Shown: one piece after another, positions 57,085-64,000 of the stretch
Position numbering within the stretch: position 1 is the stretch's first letter
Layout of the letters: every line of letters begins with the position of its first letter
Assembly: GCA_002025945.1 (NCBI GenBank)
Contig: MWOO01000143.1
Span: 1 to 64,000, forward strand
DNA length: 64,000 nucleotides
From: Prochlorococcus sp. HOT208_60m_813O14
GTDB lineage: Bacteria > Cyanobacteriota > Cyanobacteriia > PCC-6307 > Cyanobiaceae
Reading direction: 5' to 3'
Translations under genes and position numbers: made by a program
Notes under the pieces: generated by a model
What the model was told of the DNA's origin: nothing
What the model saw: only the letters and a program-made list of their open reading frames with translations
The model's database searches: none

Positions 57085-59496
57085 TTATTTTATCCACGCA
57101 ATACTGCAACCAGGGCCACCCTCGTTGTTGGCTGCATCTTCAATTTTATCAACATAATTCAAACCTGATAACCAATTTCTTAATCCTTTCTTTAATTTCC
57201 CCGTTCCAATTCCATGAACAATCCATAACGGTCCATGAAATTTTCTAATTTTCTCCTCAATGATTATTTCTGCTTCATGAACTCTTAATCCTCTTACATC
57301 AATTGTATTTTTACTCGTTCTAATTTTTGAAAAAGAAAAATCTTCTCTTGTAGACTTGATCTCAATTTTTGACCTTTTGAAATTAGGCTTTTCTCCATTA
57401 ATACCTTCAAAGTCATATACAGATAATGTGCTTCTAAATGAACCACATTTAATTTCATAAAAACCACCTTTTTTATCTAAATCTACAATTTGTCCCGTAC
57501 TATTTAGACTTTTAATCTTTACAAAATCTCCTATCTGAGGGTTCCATGATATTGACTTTTCAGATTTTTTTTGGGTTAAATGTTCCGTCTCAATTTCCTT
57601 TAATCTTTTTCCAATAATTCTCGTATCCTCTCCATTAACATTTTTATCTCTTAATTTTTTAATCAAATCTATCACCTCTTTTTTAGCGGATATAATATTT
57701 TTTGATAGTTTAGACCTTTCAATTTCCTGAATTTTTTGAGCATTTATTTTTTGATATTCATAATTTCTCTTTAGTTCATCATGTAATATTTCAGTCCTTG
57801 CAATCAATTCTGCGGCAGCTTCAGCAGAATTTTGTTGTTTAATCCTCTCTTCCTCAAGTCCTTTAATAATACTATTAATATTGTCAACTTCTTTTGGCTT
57901 TAGATAATTTGCAGCTTCATTGAGTATGCTTTCATCGAGACCGATTCTCTTTGAAATTGATAAAGCATTACTTCTCCCAGGAATACCCCAGTTGAGTATA
58001 TATTTTGGCTTCAAAGATTCCTCATCAAAGGCAACTGATACGTTTTCAAATCTTGAGTCGTTATATTTTAAAGCCTTAATATCTCCATAATGTGTAGTTG
58101 CCAAAGTGATATCAGATTTATTTGCAAATTCTTTTAATAAAGCCATCGCGAGGGCACTACCTTCAAGAGGATCTGTGCCAGATCCAATCTCGTCTAACAA
58201 AACAACTGATAATCCTTTCTTATAATCAAGTGAATCTAATATCTCTTTTATGCGGGATATATGCCCACTGAAGGTAGATAAATTTTCTTCTAATGATTGA
58301 TTATCACCTATATCCACATATATATTTGGACAAAAAGGGATAATAGGATTATTAGTTGAAGGTATCAATAATCCTGCTCTAGCCATAAGTAAAGACAAGC
58401 CCAAACCTTTTAAAGCTGCTGTTTTACCTCCAGTATTTGGACCTGTAATAGCTACAACCTTAATATTTCTTTTTATATAAAAATCGACAGCTACTGGTGG
58501 AGGAGCTCCTTTTTTCTTATGTTCCCAAATCAATAATGGATGAGAAAAACCAATTAAAGAAATAATAGGATTTTTCTCAAATGTAGGAGTTTTCCCTCCA
58601 ATCCATTTCGAATATCTTGAACGAGTTAGGGCATTTTCTAATCTTAATAAAATGGATGCCATTTCAATAAGATTTTTTGAATTATCACTAACAACCTGAG
58701 ACCATTGCTTAAGTAATCTAAATTCTTCTGCTGTGATCCTAGCCTCTAAAGAAGCAATCTTATTACCTTTAGTTACTACACTTTCAGGCTCAAAATATAC
58801 TGTATTTCCTGAAGATGAAGAGTCATGAATTATTCCTTTAAATTTATCTACATAATTAACTTTCACTGCTAGAACAGGCCTTCCATATCGATCTCCAATA
58901 GTAGTATCTTGCAAATAAGCTAAATTCTTTTGAATAAATTTCTCAACTAATATTTTTCTTTCAAGTTTCCTAGATAAAAATTCTTTTCTAAGAATAGATA
59001 GTTGATTACTAGCATTGTCTGAAATTCTTCCATTCGATTCAATGCCTTTTTTAAAAATCGTTTCGATATTCTGATGGTCAATTAAATTTTTTGTGAATGA
59101 TGAAATATAGGGCCTTTGTTCAAAATCTAATATGATTTTTTTTAAATTTCTTGCTGCAGCAATTGTTTTCGCTATTTCTAACAATTCAGAAGATGAAATT
59201 ACACCTCCCTTCGAACAAATTTCAATATTTCTACTAATATCAAAAACGCCCGAAAAACTAATTGATTTATCTAAATTTTTTTCTAGCTCATTAATTTCAA
59301 CAGTTTCATTCAAAAGTCTTTTAGATGACTCGTATTCTGAAGGTATAACAAAACTTAAAATTGATCGTTTACCCATTTCCGTTGAGGCAAATGAAGATAA
59401 ATGCTTTTTTAATGAATCCCACTCTAAAAGGTTTATAGATTCTTCTTCTAAGGTGTTATCTGAATATGATTTTTTAGAATAACTTTTCTCTTGCAT
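57085..59496 (-). CDS. mutS2: Endonuclease MutS2
   Basis: The 803-residue protein has Walker A GPNTGGKTAALKG, Walker B VVLLDEIGSGTDPLEGSA, a coiled-coil hinge region and a C-terminal Smr endonuclease domain (TIDVRGLRVHEAE, IVHGIGTGKLKKGLR). It can suppress homologous recombination or rescue stalled ribosomes in other bacteria. I chose ATG 59496; an in-frame ATG at 59556 lies inside the VOC gene and adds nothing the family needs. Confidence 0.94.
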   Translation of the reverse strand: MQEKSYSKKSYSDNTLEEESINLLEWDSLKKHLSSFASTEMGKRSILSFVIPSEYESSKRLLNETVEINELEKNLDKSISFSGVFDISRNIEICSKGGVISSSELLEIAKTIAAARNLKKIILDFEQRPYISSFTKNLIDHQNIETIFKKGIESNGRISDNASNQLSILRKEFLSRKLERKILVEKFIQKNLAYLQDTTIGDRYGRPVLAVKVNYVDKFKGIIHDSSSSGNTVYFEPESVVTKGNKIASLEARITAEEFRLLKQWSQVVSDNSKNLIEMASILLRLENALTRSRYSKWIGGKTPTFEKNPIISLIGFSHPLLIWEHKKKGAPPPVAVDFYIKRNIKVVAITGPNTGGKTAALKGLGLSLLMARAGLLIPSTNNPIIPFCPNIYVDIGDNQSLEENLSTFSGHISRIKEILDSLDYKKGLSVVLLDEIGSGTDPLEGSALAMALLKEFANKSDITLATTHYGDIKALKYNDSRFENVSVAFDEESLKPKYILNWGIPGRSNALSISKRIGLDESILNEAANYLKPKEVDNINSIIKGLEEERIKQQNSAEAAAELIARTEILHDELKRNYEYQKINAQKIQEIERSKLSKNIISAKKEVIDLIKKLRDKNVNGEDTRIIGKRLKEIETEHLTQKKSEKSISWNPQIGDFVKIKSLNSTGQIVDLDKKGGFYEIKCGSFRSTLSVYDFEGINGEKPNFKRSKIEIKSTREDFSFSKIRTSKNTIDVRGLRVHEAEIIIEEKIRKFHGPLWIVHGIGTGKLKKGLRNWLSGLNYVDKIEDAANNEGGPGCSIAWIK

Positions 59497-59509
59497 ACAA
59501 AAAAAAGAA

Positions 59510-59896
59510 TCAAACATTCGATTGAATCCCTTCAGGAGGAACATAAAGCATCTCAAGCCAGTTTCCTTCAGTATCCTTCATATAAAAAGATGCTGTTCCA
59601 TCTCTATGCTCATGTAAAGGACCAACTTTTACACCAGAATTTTTTAAATCATTTTGAATTTTTTCCACTTCTTTTTTATTTTCAAAATGAAAAGCAAAGT
59701 GAGGTCCCGCAGCTTTATAGCTAGGGCCTAACAAAGCAAGTCCATCTTTCCCTTTACCTGCCTCTAAATAAGACCAATCTTTATCATCCCAAACCAAATT
59801 CATACCCAGCTTAATATAAAATGATTTAGCCCTTTCGAGATTCTCTACTCTCAGTGCAATGTGACCAATCCTATTTACTCCTTGTGAATACTTCAA
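59510..59896 (-). CDS. VOC family protein (glyoxalase-like)
   Basis: The 128-residue protein has two beta-alpha-beta-beta-beta units: RIGHIALRVENLERAKSFYIKLG and PHFAFHFENKKEVEKIQ, ending DTEGNWLEMLYV. His and Glu at metal-ligand positions are kept. It resembles lactoylglutathione lyase but could be another vicinal-oxygen-chelate enzyme. Lies 13 bases upstream of mutS2, probably one transcript. Confidence 0.75.
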   Translation of the reverse strand: MKYSQGVNRIGHIALRVENLERAKSFYIKLGMNLVWDDKDWSYLEAGKGKDGLALLGPSYKAAGPHFAFHFENKKEVEKIQNDLKNSGVKVGPLHEHRDGTASFYMKDTEGNWLEMLYVPPEGIQSNV

Positions 59897-59958
59897 AACA
59901 AAGCAATTAATTTATTACTTATCTAAGAATAAACTAAATTTTTGTTAATAATGAGTTT

Positions 59959-60960
59959 TTAAGTATCCTGCAACCATTGAGATGCATCACAAGCATGATA
60001 AGTGAGTATTAATTTTGCTCCTGCTCTTTTAAAACTAAGCAATGTCTCTAAAACTATATCTTTTTCGTTAATCCAGTTCTTCATAGCAGCAGATTTTACC
60101 ATGGAATACTCCCCACTAACGTTGTATGCAGCTATGGGCTTATTTGAAAATGTGCTTAGTCTATAAACAATATCCAAATATGAAATTCCTGGTTTTACCA
60201 TCAAAATATCAGCTCCTTCATACTGATCCAGTGCAGATTCAATTAAGGCCTCTTTTGAATTGGCAGGGTCCATTTGATATGTAGACTTATTGTCTGGAAT
60301 TACTTTCTTACTATTTTCTCTAGGAGCCGAATCTAAAGCAGTTCTAAATGGACCATAATAAGCAGATGAAAATTTTGCTGTATAACTAATAATGCCTACA
60401 TCACTAAATCCTTCACTATCAAGAGCAGTCCTAATTGCTCCAACTCTCCCATCCATCATGTCACTGGGGCCAATAAAATCTGCTCCAGCTCTAGCTTGAG
60501 TTAAAGCTTGTTTCTTTAAAATCTCAATCGTTTCATCATTCAATATTTTTCCAGTTTCATCAACTAAGCCATCATGACCATCACACGAGTAAGGGTCCAA
60601 GGCAACATCTGTCATTATTGCCATTTCTGGAATCTCTTTTTTTAATATTCGAATAGCTTTAGGTATTAAACCGTCCTCATTAAAACATTCTGCTCCATCT
60701 TCAGTCTTTAAGCTATCGTTAATTTTTGGGAAAAGAACCACACATCTAATTCCCAATTCCCATGCCCTAGTAACCTCCTTTAATAAGCCATTAATATCCC
60801 ATCTGTAAGTTCCGGGCATTGCGGAAATTTCCTCTTTAAAATCTTTTTCATGAATAAATAATGGATAGATAAAGTCCGATGCCGCCAAATGGTTTTCTCT
60901 AACCATTTCTCTAATTGCCTCAGTTCTTCTTAATCTTCTAGGACGAATAATCGAATTCAT
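59959..60960 (-). CDS. hemB: Porphobilinogen synthase
   Basis: The 333-residue enzyme condenses two ALA molecules into porphobilinogen for heme and chlorophyll. DVALDPYSCDGHDG is the metal region; active-site lysines lie in YTAKFSSAYYGPFR and MVKPGISYLDIV. Start ATG 60960. Followed by the VOC gene 62 bases later on the same strand. Confidence 0.95.
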   Translation of the reverse strand: MNSIIRPRRLRRTEAIREMVRENHLAASDFIYPLFIHEKDFKEEISAMPGTYRWDINGLLKEVTRAWELGIRCVVLFPKINDSLKTEDGAECFNEDGLIPKAIRILKKEIPEMAIMTDVALDPYSCDGHDGLVDETGKILNDETIEILKKQALTQARAGADFIGPSDMMDGRVGAIRTALDSEGFSDVGIISYTAKFSSAYYGPFRTALDSAPRENSKKVIPDNKSTYQMDPANSKEALIESALDQYEGADILMVKPGISYLDIVYRLSTFSNKPIAAYNVSGEYSMVKSAAMKNWINEKDIVLETLLSFKRAGAKLILTYHACDASQWLQDT

Positions 60961-61184
60961 TTGAATATTATTAAGTTTAAAAATATTTATCTAATACATT
61001 AATCGCTTGCCTCGCACATAAATCAATCAGAGACTACTTTTGTTCAGGAAAATTAACTAAAATTTATTTTATTAAGAGAAAAAAAAAGTTACAAAAATAT
61101 TTTGCACAAACTTCATTTTTCACAAATTTACGTCATAAAGAGATAATATCTTTTAGTTAAGTATTTATTTTAAGGAGAGTATCT

Positions 61185-62837
61185 TTGAAAATAATTAATG
61201 GATTTCATCTAAAGAATGTAAGAGGAGATATTCTTGGAGGCATCACAGCCGCTGTGGTGGCTTTACCTCTCGCTCTTGCTTTTGGTAATGCTGCGTTAGG
61301 ACCTGGCGGAGCAATTTATGGACTATATGGGGCAGTAGTAGTTGGTTTTTTAGCAGCATTGTTCGGTGGAACACCTGCTCAGGTTAGTGGACCTACTGGT
61401 CCCATGAGTGTAACTGTTGCAGGTGTAGTAGCAGGCTTAGCAGCAGTGGGGGTTCCAAGAGATCTCTCTGCAGGACAAATTTTGCCTTTAGTGATGGCAG
61501 CGGTAGTCATTGGCGGCTTACTGCAAATATTATTTGGGATTCTAAAACTAGGAAAATACATTACTTTAGTTCCATATTCTGTTGTGTCAGGATTTATGTC
61601 TGGTATTGGAGTCATAATCATTGCACTTCAGATTGGACCATTACTAGGTATTAGCACTCGTGGTGGGGTAGTCGAATCTTTATCTACTGTATTTTCAAAT
61701 TTCCAGCCCAACGGTGCTGCTATTGGAGTGGCAATAATGACACTAGGTATAGTATTTCTAACTCCTAGAAAAATTAGTCAATGGGTTCCTTCTCCTCTAT
61801 TGGCCTTATTGATAGTAACTCCAATATCAATTTTAATTTTTGGAGACGGAGCTATTGATAGAATTGGAGAAATCCCAAGGGGAGTTCCATCTTTAAATTT
61901 CCCAAGTTTTAATCAATATTTCCCAATTATTTTCAAGGCAGGATTAGTCCTAGCAGTACTTGGCGCTATTGACTCCTTACTGACATCTCTAGTAGCAGAC
62001 AATATCTCTCAAACTAAGCATAATTCTGACAGAGAACTTATTGGTCAAGGGATAGGAAATGCTGTAGCAGGTCTGTTTTCAGGTTTACCTGGAGCAGGAG
62101 CAACGATGAGAACAGTTATAAATGTTAAATCTGGAGGATCAACTCCCATTTCTGGAATGGTTCACTCGGTTGTTTTGTTGATAGTTTTAGTTGGCGCGGG
62201 ACCTTTAGCTGAGCAAATACCAACTGCGTTGCTTGCAGGAATTCTTATAAAAGTTGGTCTAGATATTATTGATTGGGGATTCTTGAGGAGGGCCCACAAA
62301 TTATCTTTAAAAACTTCAGTTGTAATGTATGGAGTACTCCTAATGACTGTTTTTTGGGATTTAATTTGGGCAGTTTTAGTAGGTGTATTCATAGCAAATA
62401 TGCTCACTATCGATTCAATAACCGAAACTCAACTAGAAGGTATGGACGAGGATAATCCTTTATCAAATGATGATCAAGCCAAAAATGCATTACCTGCTGA
62501 TGAAAAAGCACTACTAGATAGATGTTCAGGAGAAGTAATGTTATTTAGACTTAAAGGACCACTTAGTTTTGGAGCAGCTAAAGGTATATCTGAGAGAATG
62601 ATGCTGGTAAGAAACTACAAGGTTCTAATACTAGATATCACTGACGTACCAAGACTTGGAGTGACGGCGACTCTCGCAATAGAGGACATGATGCAGGAAG
62701 CAAAAAATAATTCCAGAAAAGCATTTGTTGCTGGGGCAAATGAAAAAGTAAAAGATAGATTAGCTAAGTTTGGAGTTGAAGGCATTATTGAAACAAGAAA
62801 AGAAGCTTTAGAAACCGCTCTAAATGAAATAGCCTAA
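61185..62837 (+). CDS. bicA: SulP family bicarbonate transporter-like protein
   Basis: The 550-residue protein has about twelve hydrophobic segments (PLALAFGNAALGPGGAIYG, SGPTGPMSVTVAG, GLPGAGATMRTVINVKSGG) and a C-terminal STAS domain (VMLFRLKGPLSFGA, VPRLGVTATLAIEDMM). Synechococcus BicA is a Na+-dependent bicarbonate carrier; the neighbouring sbtA and sbtB support the same role here. TTG 61185 has AAGGAG 7 bases ahead. Confidence 0.85.
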   Translation: MKIINGFHLKNVRGDILGGITAAVVALPLALAFGNAALGPGGAIYGLYGAVVVGFLAALFGGTPAQVSGPTGPMSVTVAGVVAGLAAVGVPRDLSAGQILPLVMAAVVIGGLLQILFGILKLGKYITLVPYSVVSGFMSGIGVIIIALQIGPLLGISTRGGVVESLSTVFSNFQPNGAAIGVAIMTLGIVFLTPRKISQWVPSPLLALLIVTPISILIFGDGAIDRIGEIPRGVPSLNFPSFNQYFPIIFKAGLVLAVLGAIDSLLTSLVADNISQTKHNSDRELIGQGIGNAVAGLFSGLPGAGATMRTVINVKSGGSTPISGMVHSVVLLIVLVGAGPLAEQIPTALLAGILIKVGLDIIDWGFLRRAHKLSLKTSVVMYGVLLMTVFWDLIWAVLVGVFIANMLTIDSITETQLEGMDEDNPLSNDDQAKNALPADEKALLDRCSGEVMLFRLKGPLSFGAAKGISERMMLVRNYKVLILDITDVPRLGVTATLAIEDMMQEAKNNSRKAFVAGANEKVKDRLAKFGVEGIIETRKEALETALNEIA

Positions 62838-62843
62838 TAATTT

Positions 62844-63842
62844 ATGGAAATAAATCCAATTCTGCAAAATGTATTAGCCCCGCCAGTTCTTTTCTTTTTG
62901 ATTGGAGCAATATCAGTACTCTTTAAATCTGATTTAGAAATACCAGCTCCATTACCTAAACTCTTCTCCTTATATCTGCTACTTGCAATTGGTTTTAAAG
63001 GAGGTATAGAGATACAGAAAAGTGGTTTTACAGATCAAGTATTGCCTACTTTAAGTGCTGCAATTCTTATGTCATTAGTAATTCCGCTGATTGGATTTTT
63101 AATTTTAAGATTTAAGTTTGATGTCTTTAATTCCGCTGCAATAGCAGCAGCATACGGTTCAATTAGTGCTGTTACATTTATTTCCGCAGAAAGTTTTTTG
63201 GAAAGTCAAAAAATAGCTTTTGATGGGTTTATGGTTGGAGCCTTAGCTTTAATGGAGTCTCCTGCAATAATTGTTGGATTATTACTTGTGAAATTTGCAG
63301 CTCCCAAAAATAGGCCAAAATCAAGAAAAATGCATCTAAGCGCAATATTACACGAATCACTTTTGAATGGATCAGTTTATTTATTGCTCTCAAGCTTAAT
63401 TGTAGGATTTCTCACTGCTTCCAGTAATCCCTCAGGGATTGCAAAAATGGAGCCTTTTACTGGACAATTATTCTATGGAGCAGAATGCTTCTTCTTGTTA
63501 GATATGGGAATAGTCGCTGCTCAAAGATTACCGAGACTGAAGAATGCGGGTTCGTTCTTGCTTGGCTTTGCCATTTTTATGCCTTTATTTAACGCATTTA
63601 TTGGTGTTTTCGTTGCAAGATTTTTATCATTAGGACCTGGCAACGCACTTTTATTTGTGGTTTTATGTGCTAGCGCCTCTTATTTAGCAGTTCCTGCAGC
63701 GATGAGGATGACGGTACCAGAAGCTAAATCTAGTTATTATATTTCCACTACACTAGGTCTAACTTTCCCATTCAATATAGTTCTTGGCATTCCCATATAT
63801 ATGAGTTTAGTAAATACCATTATCCCATTGTCCCCTCTATAA
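62844..63842 (+). CDS. sbtA: Sodium-dependent bicarbonate transporter SbtA
   Basis: This 332-residue membrane protein of the DUF897 family includes LYLLLAIGFKGGIEIQKSG, AAYGSISAVTFISAESFLE and ALALMESPAIIVGLLLV, the SbtA helix pattern. It imports bicarbonate with sodium. The gene starts 6 bases after bicA, and sbtB starts 2 bases after its stop, so the three are one operon. Confidence 0.9.
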   Translation: MEINPILQNVLAPPVLFFLIGAISVLFKSDLEIPAPLPKLFSLYLLLAIGFKGGIEIQKSGFTDQVLPTLSAAILMSLVIPLIGFLILRFKFDVFNSAAIAAAYGSISAVTFISAESFLESQKIAFDGFMVGALALMESPAIIVGLLLVKFAAPKNRPKSRKMHLSAILHESLLNGSVYLLLSSLIVGFLTASSNPSGIAKMEPFTGQLFYGAECFFLLDMGIVAAQRLPRLKNAGSFLLGFAIFMPLFNAFIGVFVARFLSLGPGNALLFVVLCASASYLAVPAAMRMTVPEAKSSYYISTTLGLTFPFNIVLGIPIYMSLVNTIIPLSPL

Positions 63843-63844
63843 AA

Positions 63845-64000
63845 ATGAAAAGATTAGACTTGATATTTAGTGAAAGAGAACTAGATGCAATCATTAAAAC
63901 ATTAGAAAAAGCTAATGTTCCTGGATATACAGTTATGAAACACGCCACAGGCAGAGGGCCTGAAAGAGTTGTTACTGAAGATATGGAATTTACAGGATTA
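63845..64000 (+). CDS. sbtB: SbtB, PII-like regulator of SbtA (runs off the window)
   Basis: Fifty-two residues are visible: MKRLDLIFSERELDAIIKTL, then EKANVPGYTVMKHATGRGPE and RVVTEDMEFTGL. This matches the PII-like SbtB fold and the T-loop entry. SbtB binds adenyl nucleotides including cAMP and gates SbtA. The rest lies past the right edge. Confidence 0.85.
   Translation, partial: MKRLDLIFSERELDAIIKTLEKANVPGYTVMKHATGRGPERVVTEDMEFTGL

Noticed and set aside
59497-59556. Upstream ATG 59556 as the mutS2 start
   Set aside because: It lies within the VOC gene; ATG 59496 leaves a normal 13-base gap.
1-64000. CRISPR arrays, IS elements, phage genes, rRNA
   Set aside because: No regular direct repeats, transposases, integrases or rRNA-like sequence seen on either strand.

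Overview
The window is a piece of a small, AT-rich, densely packed marine picocyanobacterial chromosome. It carries photosystem II genes (psbA, psbO, psbK, psbI, psbN, psbH), ntcA, CP12, a bicA/sbtA/sbtB-type bicarbonate uptake cluster, beta-carotene hydroxylase, and many short proteins from cyanobacterium-only DUF families. Base composition, gene size and protein sequences point to a high-light-adapted Prochlorococcus. I cannot separate HLI from HLII by eye. There are no phage, IS, CRISPR or rRNA genes, so this looks like core genome. No gene-free stretch exceeds 300 bases; the longest is about 250 bases at 11039-11290.

Layout. 1-3817: a hexose-phosphate mutase and an ITP/XTP pyrophosphatase are flanked by two broken genes. 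The two halves of one TM0106-type nuclease lie in opposite orientations at positions 1 and 2999, joined through an exact 20-base inverted repeat. A carotenoid oxygenase is cut at the same place. This is either a ~3 kb inversion or an assembly/amplification chimera. 3803-9085: ygfZ, pyrE, tRNA-Met, a CNNM/CBS protein, an oxidoreductase, psbK and tgt. 9184-20401: cobS, a Hik2-like kinase, purH, ispH, amt1 with an NtcA-type promoter, sfsA and murJ. 20488-31064: tRNA-Arg, glyA-cinA, leuCD, an LptD-like protein, psbI/psbN/psbH, pth and ntcA. 31269-40424: a CobO-like protein, dcd-thyX, a thioredoxin-like protein, glmM, trmB, a frameshifted small gene, ileS and tRNA-Leu. 40582-53387: crtR, gatC, an alkyladenine glycosylase, pyrB, coaBC, psbO, sat, ftsH, a KDPG-aldolase-like gene, aroC and psbA. 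53504-64000: aspartoacylase, a GST-like protein, CP12, obgE, mutS2, hemB, and bicA-sbtA-sbtB running off the right edge.

How genes work together. ntcA and amt1 both have an NtcA-type box followed at 22-23 bases by TAAATT, the class II activated layout, so this window holds both the nitrogen regulator and a likely target. dcd and thyX form a dTTP synthesis pair. ftsH, psbA and psbO belong to photosystem II assembly and repair. bicA, sbtA and sbtB form a bicarbonate uptake and control cassette, and CP12 controls the Calvin cycle.

The strongest leads are the split nuclease/oxygenase junction, a single-base frameshift in a poly-A run at about 36520, and two genes (crtR at 40582 and the glycosylase at 42083) whose frames hold no ATG, GTG or TTG where the protein should begin. 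I found no convincing new multi-gene system.
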